In this document: positions 23,933-34,076 of the stretch, one piece after another | Position numbering within the stretch: position 1 is the stretch's first letter | Layout of the letters: each line of letters starts with the position of its first letter | Source: Arachnopeziza araneosa | Taxonomy: Eukaryota; Ascomycota; Leotiomycetes; Helotiales; Arachnopezizaceae | DNA length: 64,000 bases | NCBI GenBank assembly: GCA_003988855.1 | Contig: QYAI01000143.1 | Coordinates: forward strand, 1 to 64,000 | Direction: 5' to 3' | The notes under the pieces: generated by a model | Database searches by the model: none | What the model was told of the DNA's origin: nothing | The model's input: only the letters and a program-made list of their open reading frames with translations | Made by a program: the position numbers and the translations under genes

Positions 23933-26024
23933 ATGCCCTGCACTCGGCGGCAGAATCTGCTGATGAGTGGGAAGCTTGCCAAACCTGGGCCCTCTTCATA
24001 CGAACCTCCACCCGATCCACCCAAGCCTCGTGGCAGCTATCCAATCTATTCTGCGCTAGACAGTGCGAAACGGGAGATTCGTTTGATTCAAATCAAACCG
24101 TCTTCTAATTCTGATGTTTTGTCATGCAACCTCTCCGTTGTTTCGCTCGACTCGACCGCCGAATACACAGCCTTGTCGTACGTTTGGGGAGATCCAAATA
24201 TAACGACAACGATTATGGTTGATAATCATCAGTTTCAAGCAACTCAGAATCTGGTCAACGCGCTTACGCGTATACGCTGCGAATCCTCCTATGACCAAAA
24301 CCTTCTACTGTGGGTGGATGCGATTTGTATCAACCAGTAAGATAAACAGGAACGCAGCAGTCAGGTCCAATTAATGGCGCATATATTCAGGAAAGCATCA
24401 TGTGTCCTCTCCTCTCTACACGCTGGGGATATTCGGGTGGACGTCGGCTTTAGTTGGATTCAAGTAATTGCGAGAGAGGTTTTCCACGCATGTTTCACAC
24501 CGGCAACTGCAAGTATGTTTAAATCATTCCCAAGAACGAGCCTAAAAGAGATTATTGAGGCATTAAATAAATGCGACAAGCCACGGGATCTGACGAGATG
24601 GCTTGGGAATTATCCATCATTGTATCAAATGGATCGTGAAGGACCCCTGAACATAGCCTGGAATTCAGTAACTATCAGCAGTGTTTAGTAATCAATACTG
24701 GAAAAGAGTCTAGATCTATCAAGAACTTCTCCTTGCACAGTCCAGCTTTTTTCTAGCAGCTGAACGCAGAGTCTCTATCAGTGAGCTTTGTCTAGTCGCA
24801 GATTGGATATCCTTAGTCGCGAACGGAACAACTCCATGTCCCCAATTCCTCTCTCGCAGTATCCTTATAGAACTGAACGCATTCATAGGCCATGTGCCCA
24901 GCGTCTCTCTCTGCCACAACCTTTCTCTGTTTCGAGGCGCGGTTTCTCACTATCACGAGATGGCCACTCTAACAAGAAGAGTTCTTCTCTTTCAAATATT
25001 GTTAGCAACCTTTGATATGAAGGCCACCGACCCCAGAGATCATGTTTACGGCTGTCTCAGCGTAATGGACGCAAGTACTGAGATCATTCCGGATTATACC
25101 CAATCTGTCGGTTCCGTATACTGCCAGTGGACTCGCTGGCTTGCGGCTATTTCAGAAAACTTGGATGTTTTAATGATGGCTGGAATTGGAACACTTCGTG
25201 AGGATGCGTACAGATTGCCTTCCTAGGCACTAGATTGGCATTTAACTTCGGAAAACGCGAAATGGACCGCCTATCCGCCAGGCGCAAACATTGGGTTGAG
25301 TCCCACTTCGAAATACAGTTTTAAAATCACCAAGGGGATAAATGTTCTCCATGCAGAAGGGATAAAGGTTGAAGTTATATCAGCTGTAGAATGCTTCCCT
25401 AATAACTTAATGGAATTGACAAGCAAGCCTAGCATCTTTATTGCGGCTTACAAAGCCCTGCGATCTCATGTTCACCCAACTGGGGAGCCTCCCCTGCAAA
25501 TATTTTGTCGCACGCTAGCTCGAGACAGTGGGTTTTGTGGTCTGGGACTTGAAAATTGCCCTGAATCCATGCTAAATTTGGCCGCCGACATTACTGCCTG
25601 GACTTTGGATCTGCAAAATTCTACTGTTCTGCAACAGCTAGAGCTATGCGCCGGAACTGCAACCATAGAGCTTCTGAAGAGAGATTCCTTTCCGCCATTG
25701 GATATTGTACAACTCGGTAACTACAAATCTCGAGAATCTCTGTCAGATGATGAAATCTTTAAGCTGCTACACAAATTAGATCACCTCATTGAGAGTTCAC
25801 TCTTCTGGACTGCAGAGAGCTACTTTGGTCTGGCAAACCAAGCTGTGGCGCCTGGCGATCTTGTCTGGGTGCTTGCAGAATGTCCCGTCCCCGTCATCAT
25901 CAGAAAAAGGAAATCACGGTACATCCTGGTGGGAGTTTGCTTTGTGCATGGAGTGATGCATGGTCAGGCAGCGCAGCTGCTCAGTCATTGGAAAGTGACG
26001 ATGGAAAAGTTTATAATTCAGTGA
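23933..26024 (+). pseudogene. HET-domain (heterokaryon incompatibility) gene, inactivated
   Basis: From an ATG at 23933 the sequence reads as a HET protein: IRLIQIKPSS, AEYTALSYVWGDP, LLLWVDAICINQ, YWKRV-x-IYQELLLA and DPRDHVYGCLSVM, followed by an about 270-residue C-terminal part to 26024 (..WVLAECPVPVIIRKRK.. and ..SHWKVTMEKFIIQ). Three in-frame stops interrupt it: TAA at 24338-24340 right after CINQ, TAG at 24711-24713 where the family has Trp (V-W-IYQE), and TAG at 25224-25226 before ALDWHLTSENAKW. A frame change lies near 24670-24690. The remainder is well preserved, so decay looks recent. Intact relatives trigger cell death after fusion of unlike strains. Confidence 0.88.
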
Positions 26025-27119
26025 TTTGGCACTCGGTTCCAGGATTGAGCGAGTTTCGCTACATATATGTTCGATCACTCTTTGATTACATTGATATGCG
26101 AGAATTTCGACTGCAATGAAGCCAGTAGCAAGAATACAGCGTGCACAGCTTTTCGCAATGATCAAAGCGGCGCAAGGACTCAAAGGTGCGAGAATTATTT
26201 CTCAAGAAATTAGAGAGAATTTCTTATTTGCACTGGGGCAGGTTGATAGAGATGGGACTCGGAGGAGAAAGAGTGAACTAACTTCACTAGGAGGTGGGAA
26301 ATTAGGAAAAGGTAAAAAGGGGTCAGATGCTGAGGATTTGTAGGTTTCCCCCCTTCATTATGGACAGCCTCAAACAGTTCAAGAATCTTAAATCAACCGC
26401 CCAGATAAAGAAGGGTATGTAAGGTACCTAGTGGTGCAGGCTGACCAAACGAGAGAAATCAAACCCGTCTATATATAGATGCCTAGGTAGGAGGAATGAA
26501 ACGTCTTGCTTCGCCGCTGTTATATAACTGCGTTCGTTTAATGCCTTGCGGAAGAATCCGTGATGCGATCATGGACCACAACATGTTGTCCAATGATCGA
26601 TCCTATCACCCGTCCCAAGAATAACCGATTGACTCATGAGCGGCCTCAAACAAATAAATGAGACAGCTGAATCTCCATTGTTGACGTACAATATGTTCCC
26701 GAGAGAAGAATACCAGTATCTTATTGGCGACGCATAACCTGGCTGACGGGTAGCAGACAGCTAACCTAAAGTGGTATTTTGTTGCGCCTGTGCATGGGCC
26801 AAGCTCCGCCTTTCTAGGGGTCGAAAGGGGGATGTTCTTAAGCGCAGATCTAAGCGAGTGAACCTCAAAATGGTAATTCAAGGCGCCTGCTCCTCGACGC
26901 GGTCCGCTCTCTGACCGAACCGGTGCATCCTGCTGGGCGCATCGTAGATCCTCCCGCTAATCGGCACTGCCACCAATGATCTGATCTTCGAAACGTCAAA
27001 TTCGCGACTCAGCTTACTGAGGCACAGGTACGGGCCAGAATATAAAGATCAGCTCTGAAACTGAGTTTCCGTTCCATCATCTCATCTTTTACTTTTGACA
27101 GCAGCGTACTAATCTAATC
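26025..27119. other. Intergenic with one small unclear ORF
   Basis: A 75-codon plus-strand ORF at 26116-26343, rich in Lys/Arg and Gly at its end, follows the HET pseudogene. It may be a remnant of it or chance. The cutinase promoter occupies the right end, with a TATAAA-like element near 27041 (AGAATATAAAG). Nothing else seen. Confidence 0.4.
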
Positions 27120-28196
27120 ATGAGAAGCTCTACAGTCTTGGGCGCCGTGCTCGGCCTCTGTGGCACATGTCACGCAACTCCATTCTTTGAAAACAAATAC
27201 TCTCTTTACAGCAGAGCCGCCAACTCCTCTGCATTAAACACAACATGTGCTACTGGCGTTCACATAATTGTCGCTCGAGCCAGCACAGAAGCCCCAGGTG
27301 AAGGGATCATCGGAGCGGTAGCGACACAAGTGCAGCAGGCAGTGCCAGGTTCTGACATAGAAGCTGTGGATTACCCTGCTACACTTGGCAATTACTCGAC
27401 TTCCGAGGCGTTGGGTGTAGCTGCGATGACCAACCTGATCCAGAGCTACGTTGCGCGGTGTCCGAAATCCAAGATTGCTTTGATGGGGTACTCACAGGTA
27501 AGCGTCCCTCCTAGATGGGATAAACCAGGGGCTTATAAATGATGGTAAATAGGGCGCTCAAGTAACGGGCGATGTCCTCTGCGGCACCAACGATTCATCC
27601 TTCAACGGGTCAAGTTACAACACCACAACAAACATCAGCAACGAAGTTTTCAACACCACCAAACCCCTCTCAATTTTGTTTGCAAAAAACAGTACAAGCC
27701 ACCTTTTCATCCATCCCACGACCCTTTTCCTATCTGAGCTTTCCACTAACGCGTCTTGACTACAGTCGTAGCAGTCATTCAGATGGGCGACCCTTCGCAT
27801 GTCCCGAACCTGCCCCAAGACGTGGGCAACAGCACCAAATCCGGCCTCTTTGCGCGTCTTGACACGGCCTCCTGTTCCTCGTACGCTCCCATAACCCAAT
27901 CATACTGCAACGCAAACGACACGTATTGCGATTCGGGGAGCAGCATCCCCGTGCATCTTTCCTACGTGCAAGTTTACGGCGATCAAGCTGCGCAGTTTGT
28001 CATCAAGAAGGTGGCCGAGAATCGAACGGCGGCGACGAATGGGACGACGAGTGGAGGTGAGAGTTTGACGAGGTGAGTGGGATTTTTGGTTGAGGCTTTT
28101 GAGGCTTGAAGATTGCTAACTGTGTCTTTTAGGGGAGGTTACTCGGTTACATTCGGAACTTTGGCTGTTGCTTTGCTGATCTCGTTTCTCATTTAA
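27120..28196 (+). CDS. Cutinase-family esterase with probable GPI anchor
   Basis: Four exons (27120-27497, 27553-27691, 27766-28072, 28133-28196) join in phase to 295 aa. Signal peptide at residues 1-19 (..GLCGTCHA). Cutinase/acetylxylan-esterase landmarks: CATGVHIIVARASTEAPGEG, nucleophile elbow GYSQGAQV with Ser125, VAVIQMGDPSHV, then CNANDTYC with the likely acid Asp224 and IPVHLSY with His236. Several N-glycosylation sequons occur. Unlike a plain secreted cutinase, the chain ends in a small-residue region (TNGTTSGGES) and a hydrophobic tail (VTFGTLAVALLISFLI) encoded by its own last exon, the layout of a GPI-anchor signal. Predicted role: surface-held hydrolysis of cutin or acetylated xylan. 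Intact. Confidence 0.9.
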
Positions 28197-29020
28197 CGCA
28201 GTTTAGATTCATGTTTCCATAACACCAACTGTATAAATATGTCCCTCTCCTTTACCGTGTATTCAATCTGCTGCAAAAACAATTACACATCAAGATATGA
28301 GACTTTGTGGCGGTTGCTACTCATGCCCAGAGAATAAAATAGAACCAGCGATATAAAATCAATCCTAAGTCTGGGGTCCTAATTATTCTATTAAAGACAC
28401 GTGACAGAACTTATTTGACTGGTAGTTGCTGCAATTGACCCATGGCCTATTCCCAAAACATTGCATTATCGAATGTCAAATCCAATATTCAAGACAACTC
28501 CAAAGTATATTTCGTCAATAATGTAATGCAAATATCAACTTTTCATGTCGAGACATTTCAGACAGATTATTGCACCTCCTGCTCACTGCTCTCGTGGAAT
28601 GGCTGAACAAGCGTCGAAACCGTTTGGAGGCACACAATATGAACTTCGATTCGTAAGAAAGTACTCGGTCCTTTTGAAATGTATTTTTATTTCACGGAGA
28701 TGGCGATAGATGATGAGAGGTGAAGAAATGACGTCAAAAGCTTGAAGGAAAAATAGCTTCAACGCTACAGAGGTACGAATATTACTACACAATCCTAACT
28801 ATAAGAGACACGTCTTAATTCTTCCCAGATCATAGGCAAGGCACTAGAAACAATCATTCGCCGGTTGAGTTGTGCAAAAGTTTCCCTCTTCGGTATCTCG
28901 GCTGATGACGTCGAGCGAAAACCAAAGACGTCAACAACGCTGATGAAGTATAAATGGATGATTCATTTAGATACTGAAATCCAAGCACAATTCCATTGAT
29001 CGAACATCAATTGAATCAAA
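28197..29020. other. Intergenic, nothing recognised
   Basis: 3' flank of the cutinase gene and upstream region of the hydrolase relic, AT-rich. No gene seen. Confidence 0.4.
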
Positions 29021-29793
29021 ATGCCATCCTCAACCATCCCCAAAGTTGGAACCCGATCCACACTTGCACCTTCCATCTCCTCATTCTTGAAGGACAACCC
29101 CAAACTCCACCTAGGAGGGGGTGTTGGTTTTCATCGGGAACGCCGTCGTCATCTCGAGGTATTCGGATTCCATGCTTTGCCCAAAGACAAGCGAGCACCC
29201 ATTGGCAGAGTCGAATTCGAAGGCGTGAGGGGGCGGCACGGCTCGATTCCCATTCGGTTGTTCTACCCCAAGGCTTTTGATGGAAGGAAGAAACTCCCTG
29301 CTCTGGTGTACATGCATGGTGGAGGGTATACGGTTGGCTCTGTGGGTGATTTTGAAAATGGCTTGAGGCTGCTTGCTGAGACTGCTGGGGTCATTGTGAG
29401 TGACGCTTGTTTGCGGCTTCGGTTCTCAAGATATTGATTTGAATTTCCAGACAATTGGTGTTGAGTATCGACTCGCACCAGAGCATCACTTTCCTACTCA
29501 ACTAGATGAGTACTCCGCCGTTGTTGACTGGCTACTACCTTGAATGCAACGGCATTTTTAGCTTCGCCGATCACTACCTACCTAAGGCTCCAAACAAGGC
29601 TTATCCGCCAAGCTACAAGTATGTAAGCCCGGGTATGCAAAACATCGACTATCTGAAGAAACAACCACCCGTGGCACTGTTCACTTGTGGATTCGATCCT
29701 CTGAGAGATGTTGGAGTGGAATACGGTAGTAAGCTACAAGAAGCTGGCGTGAAGGTCACGTGGAAACATTATGGCAGTTCACGTCATCGTTGA
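29021..29793 (+). pseudogene. HSL-type (alpha/beta hydrolase fold-3) gene lacking its catalytic serine block
   Basis: ATG at 29021, then RGRHGSIPIRLFYPKAF and the oxyanion motif LVYMHGGGYTVGS. A clean intron at 29395-29451 leads to TIGVEYRLAPEHHFPTQLDE and VVDWL. The reading frame stops at TGA 29540-29542 just after it, and the sequence resumes at ADHYLPKAPNKAYPPSYKYV, VALFTCGFDPLRDVGVEY and VTWKHYGSS, which belong near the C-terminus. The segment in between, which carries the GDSAGG nucleophile in this family, is absent with no splice donor to explain it. The final HG motif is also lost. An internal deletion of roughly 70-90 codons has made it inactive. Confidence 0.82.
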
Positions 29794-30796
29794 ATGTGGA
29801 ACAATATTGTTGTCTTGCACCGATCTTCAAGTGTCAATAAGGTACTACCTCGGCACGCTCGGCTGTACGAGTAAAATCTTCACGCCTTACGCCCCGAGCG
29901 TCCACTTTTCACACGTCGTCACGTTCATGCCGTCCATCCCGTCCATCCCGTCCATCCCGTCGACACCAAAACTTGATGGATTCCCATCGGATGCAGACCA
30001 CTGACTCGATCGGCGCATCTCTTGGCCAAGAAGAGCGAACCGAACCGCACAATGTGACTTCCACGTGCCGCACCCGTCAAACAAGCAGCCGGGCACAGGC
30101 GACTTTCTGACCACCACAATCTCCTCGTCACTCTACCAGCACTGCGAGATCCCAATGCGGGAGTCCTCCCGGGAAGGTTTACCTTGGCTCTGGGCTCAAC
30201 GTGTCTGCCTACGCTCCTCGCATCGGCTTTTTCATTGTCGATCTGCAAAAAGGTCAATTGCCGTGTCCTGAAAGGGAAGATGGCCGCAAAAACAAAGACC
30301 CGTGGGAGACGAAAGAAATCTCAGTTCAAAGGCGATCTGCCAGCAAATTCCTCCACCCATCGGGGATACTCCGGTTTGCAGACTAGGGCACAACGCGCTG
30401 GGAGCGTTTCACGCTACTGTAGGAAAAAAAACACCATACGCAGTCTTTTCGCAGGCCCATCCTCCACCACACCTCCCAGGCCCGTCCAGTTGGGAATCGT
30501 GGGAGATGCCGCTCCACCCTGGCCCAGCACCTGTGTGGTCCCAAGGCCAAGTTATTATGGGGAGATGCCACGATGGATCCAGCTTCTCCTGCGCAAGCGC
30601 CCGAGACTACATCGCACGTCTTCGGAGGATTGCCACGCTTCGGAAGAAGGATACTGCATCAAGTGGGGTTGGGCCGAGGTGGGTAGCAAGGGAGAGATTT
30701 GACTGAAAAGACGACGACTCTCCGCGCTGCCGCCGTCGGATGCTGATGGCTCAAGGCTGACTCTCTGGACAATTGCATTCGTGCGAATTCAACGTC
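29794..30796. other. Intergenic with a 9-bp microsatellite
   Basis: Contains three copies of GTCCATCCC at 29932-29958. Overlapping ORFs at 30065-30706 on the plus strand carry no motif. The ATG of the next gene follows at 30797. Confidence 0.45.
29932..29958. repeat. 9-bp tandem repeat, three copies
   Basis: Three exact copies of GTCCATCCC, with a partial fourth (GTC). Simple sequence; no function evident. Confidence 0.85.
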
Positions 30797-32111
30797 ATGA
30801 CCGTCGAGATCAAAGGTCGAGCGCCCGAAGTGAGAGGCGTCGTCTCTTTCTTTCTCGCCATCAGCACACTCTCCATCATCCTGAGGTGCTACTGTCGAGT
30901 TCATGTGGTCAAGAACTTTGGAGTCGATGACTCCTTTGCTCTTGTTGCCTGGGTAGGTTTCTGCCCCGCATTCCTCAGTTGTAACTAACCCCAGTCCAGC
31001 TCTTTTTTCTCCTGTTCTGCAACTTTGCTATCCTGGGCGTTTACCATGGGACAGGACAACATGTCGCTGACATTCCGATGACTGAAATCCCAATTGGCCT
31101 CAAATGGTGGTGGGCATGTGAACCTGTATACGTGCTTTCGAACATGGCCCTGAAATTCTCCATCGGCGTCATGCTCCTTCGAATCTCCGTCTCGACTGTA
31201 CACAAGGTCATCATCTACACTGTCATCAGTAAGAGACTCATCGTCATATCGATCACCCTCCTAATTCTTCACTAGTCGTGATGGAAATCTACAGCGGTTT
31301 CTACCTGCTCCTCTTCCTCCTCCAGTGCCGACCCTCAGCTTATTTCTGGACGCGCTACACCGGCGGCTCAGGGACTTGTATCAACCCCAACGCAATCGTC
31401 ATCGCTACCTACGTCTACTCGGGCATCTCCTGCTGGGTTGATTGGACCTTTGCCATCATCCCCATCTTCCTCGTATGGAACCTGCAGATGAACATCCGCA
31501 CCAAGATATCCGTCGGAGCCATCCTCGCCATCGCCGGTGTTGCCTCGACCGCCACCATCGTCCGCATCCCATACATCAAAGGATTCCGCAACTCCGCCGA
31601 CTTCCTCTGGGCTACAACAGACGTGGCGATCTGGTCGACATCCGAGACGGGTATCGCGATCACGGCTTCCAGCATCGCCACGCTCCGGCCGCTCTTCCGC
31701 ACCTTCTTCGCTAGTACCCGCCTCTGGGGCCACACTTCGAGTAACCACCAGAGCACAAACCCTTGGCCAGGATCGGGCCTCCCTGCTAAAGGCTATATCC
31801 GCTCTCCTGGAATCGAGGAATACACGCTACGGAGCGATATCCACAAGGATGTGGGCGTGATAACTTTTATCGGTGCCGACACGGATGTTGAACCTGGGCG
31901 GCCGAGCCTCAGTAACAAGAGAGAGGGAGGCGTGAAGAGAAACAAGAGCACCACCACGACGGGGTGGAATAGTAGCAGCAGTCGGTTGAGGGACGATGCG
32001 AGCAGCGAAGATGAGATTGTGGGGTGGAGCACAGATGGTCATGAAAACGAAGTTGGCAAGGGCGAGATTAGGAAGACGACTATTACGACTAGAACGGATG
32101 ATTTGGTTTGA
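30797..32111 (+). CDS. Fungal seven-TM integral membrane protein (rhodopsin-like, Pth11-related)
   Basis: Three exons (30797-30952, 31000-31228, 31276-32111) join in phase to 406 aa. Features typical of this large ascomycete family are VVSFFLAISTLSIILRCYCR with V-K-N-F-G-VDDSFAL, LSNMALKFSIGVMLLRI, LLFLLQCRPSAYFWTRY, GTCINPNAIVIATYVYSGI, VDWTFAIIPIFLVWNLQM, ISVGAILAIAGVASTATIVR and TDVAIWSTSETGIAITASS-x-ATLRPL. About seven hydrophobic helices occupy residues 10-300; a Ser/Thr-rich cytosolic tail follows. No N-terminal CFEM domain is present. Relatives include candidate surface receptors; the ligand is unknown. The start at 30797 (MTVEIKGRAPEVRG) agrees with the family. Confidence 0.9.
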
Positions 32112-32515
32112 GGTTGAGTGTCATGAAATCCGAATCGGGTATACCTTGTATAATATATGTATACATAGCTGTATGACATATGGGACATGTTAGTTGTGGA
32201 AGGAATCTGTATATAGACTATGGGCGAGATAATAGCTGGCTGGGTGGAGGCGTATTCAATAACTAGCTAGGTGGAGGCTTATTTAGATATCCAGGCGCCG
32301 ACGAGGAAGAAGTAAGATATGAAGACTTTTTACAAGGCAGCGTGTAAGTATGCTCTTGACCGCTTATCAAGTCGAGAGCTCAGTTACAAGCTTAGGCGCG
32401 CCTCTCTCCGCTTGAACGCGAGCTTTTCCGTCCAGAAAGAAAAAAGCCGACAGCTCCGATCCTAACAACTTTTCATTCAAACTCCCACAGAACCCTCCTC
32501 CCAGCAGACCAGCAA
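32112..32515. other. Convergent intergenic region
   Basis: 3' ends of two converging genes. Two near copies of a GCTxGGTGGAGGC-containing stretch occur at 32237-32290. No gene. Confidence 0.45.
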
Positions 32516-33409
32516 TCACCTCCCACAGTTCTTGGTCGCACAGACGGTCACCTCGTGGATATAGCGGATCATGCCGCCCTCGATCCGAAAAAAGTTGGTG
32601 CTCGGCGTGCCGTCCGGCTTGGTCTTCTCGATGAAGGGGAAGTTGTTGAAGATATCCAGGCCGCCCAGCACCTCGTCGATGACGTAGCGGCGCTGGGTGA
32701 TCTTGAAGGGCTGCGGGAACTGCGGCATGGTGCACGTATTCCCGGTTGGGTTGCTGCCGCCCGTGTAGCTGCCGCCCTCGATACGCGCGCACGGCGTGCC
32801 GTACGGCACCTTGACGCTGCCGTTGCCCCAGCTGTCGAGGTACGCGTCGCCGGCGGCCTGGATGGTGGCGCGCGAGTCGCGCTTGGCTTCCGGGATGGGA
32901 TCCCACTTCTCCTGCTTGGTGTAGTACAGCTCGCCCGTGGCGTTGAAGGCCCAGTCACCCGTCGTGGTGACGCGCGACTCGATGGTCGTGATCTGCGCGT
33001 CGCCGGTGAGCAGCATGCGCGTGTGGATGACGTACGGCTTCTTGTTCGTGGCCGCCGAGAGCTCCGTGAAGGTCGCGCACTGCGTCGTGTCGTAGATGCT
33101 GCGGTTGAAGTCGATGGTGATGGCCTGCGCGAGCACCCCCTTCTTGATGTCCATCGGCGTCTCGTTCTCGGCGTAGCTGGCGTTGCTGGCGAGCCCCGTG
33201 ATGTTGAGCGATCCGGCGGCTTGGGCGCGCACTTTGGGAGCGTTAGCTGGCCGTTCAATATCTTCATCAACGCATCACTCATAGAAAATAAACACATAAA
33301 CCCGGTACGTACCATACGCCGCCGCAGCATCCTGAAGCATTGCCCGGTCACACGCCGCCGCCGCTCGGGACGCGAGACCAGCAACGACAAGTAAGATGGA
33401 AGACACCAT
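32516..33409 (-). CDS. Secreted DUF8021-family protein
   Basis: Two exons (33313-33409 and 32516-33231) join in phase to 270 aa. Signal peptide MVSSILLVVAGLASRAAA then CDRAML, as in the family. The body matches the DUF8021 pattern: TTQCATFTELSAATNKKPYV, IHTRMLL, TTTGDWAFNATGELYYT, KWDPIPEAKRDSRATIQAAG, VPYGTPCARIEGGSYTG and the tail FFRIEGGMIRYIHEVTVC. It has paired cysteines and sequons. Function is unknown; it is a small secreted protein found in many filamentous fungi. The exon is strongly GC-rich at third positions compared with flanking genes, which is why long open frames appear on the opposite strand and in another minus-strand frame; I regard those as shadows. Confidence 0.9.
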
Positions 33410-33881
33410 GACTCCTTTCTCCCACAGGATACTTCAAATCTTCATATCCTTCTCCACCCACAATTTCGCCGGCCAGCTCCCTTTTATAAACTCCCCCCTT
33501 TTTAATCAAAGCACGGCGGGAGGCGGCTGCTGGGATCTGCCCCACCAAGCCCCTCTGCCTATATCTCCGGCTTCAAACGAGTGCGGTACTTGCGAAACAC
33601 ATGGATATAGACTACCTGCACCACATGGCAAATTGTAAGACCATGCCTTCACAGCGCGGATCAAATGGAACGGCAGTACTGTGAAAACTGTGGGGCTCTC
33701 AAATGGAGGGATGCTTTGAGATGATACTATGGGAAATTCTCTGATGTCCAATCATCCATTCTTCGTACTTGTTCTTTGAGGGGTATCTGGCACATGTTAT
33801 GAAATAAATGGTAACCTATTACACGGAATTTTTACTAACTTTTGTACCAAATGACTAGCCCTTGAGCCTTGAAAGGTTCAC
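33410..33881. other. Intergenic, promoter of the DUF8021 gene
   Basis: Contains the upstream region of the minus-strand DUF8021 gene. A TTTATAAA-like element lies near 33482-33489, about 75 bases upstream of the ATG. No gene seen. Confidence 0.45.
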
Positions 33882-34073
33882 CTATCTTCGCTTCACTCGT
33901 CTATCATGACTTGTCCACGATGACGATCCTTTCTCTTTCAAAATATGCACCTCCCGTTGCCATGCTGCTATCTGCTCCTCCATAAGCTGTATTTTCATCT
34001 GAAGTTCTGCATCTTCATCGGCATCATCCACTTCCAGAGTCTCTACGCTGTCTTCCACCTGATCTGCTACCAT
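33882..34073 (-). other. Open 63-codon coiled-coil extension in frame after the Clr5 gene stop
   Basis: Directly after the TAA at 34077-34079 of the Clr5 gene the same frame stays open, starting again at an ATG at 34073. It encodes an acidic then helical stretch (LQMKIQLMEEQIAAWQREV) ending KRR. This may be a former C-terminus cut off by a nonsense change, a readthrough extension, or a chance ORF. Confidence 0.4.
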
Positions 34074-34076
34074 CGC

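Noticed and set aside
24338..24355. Possible tiny intron removing the first stop in the HET gene
   Set aside because: It would be only about 15 bases long, far below any fungal intron.
30184..30706. Two overlapping plus-strand ORFs of 134 and 172 codons upstream of the membrane protein gene
   Set aside because: No motif, no splice support, and they overlap each other in different frames.
31368..31756. Minus-strand ORFs of 113-126 codons opposite the membrane protein gene
   Set aside because: Antisense shadows; the plus-strand frame carries conserved membrane segments.
32555..33394. 279-codon plus-strand ORF and a 273-codon minus-strand ORF in another frame over the DUF8021 gene
   Set aside because: They arise from the GC-rich third positions of the real minus-strand gene and have no motif, only low-complexity Arg/Ala/Ser.
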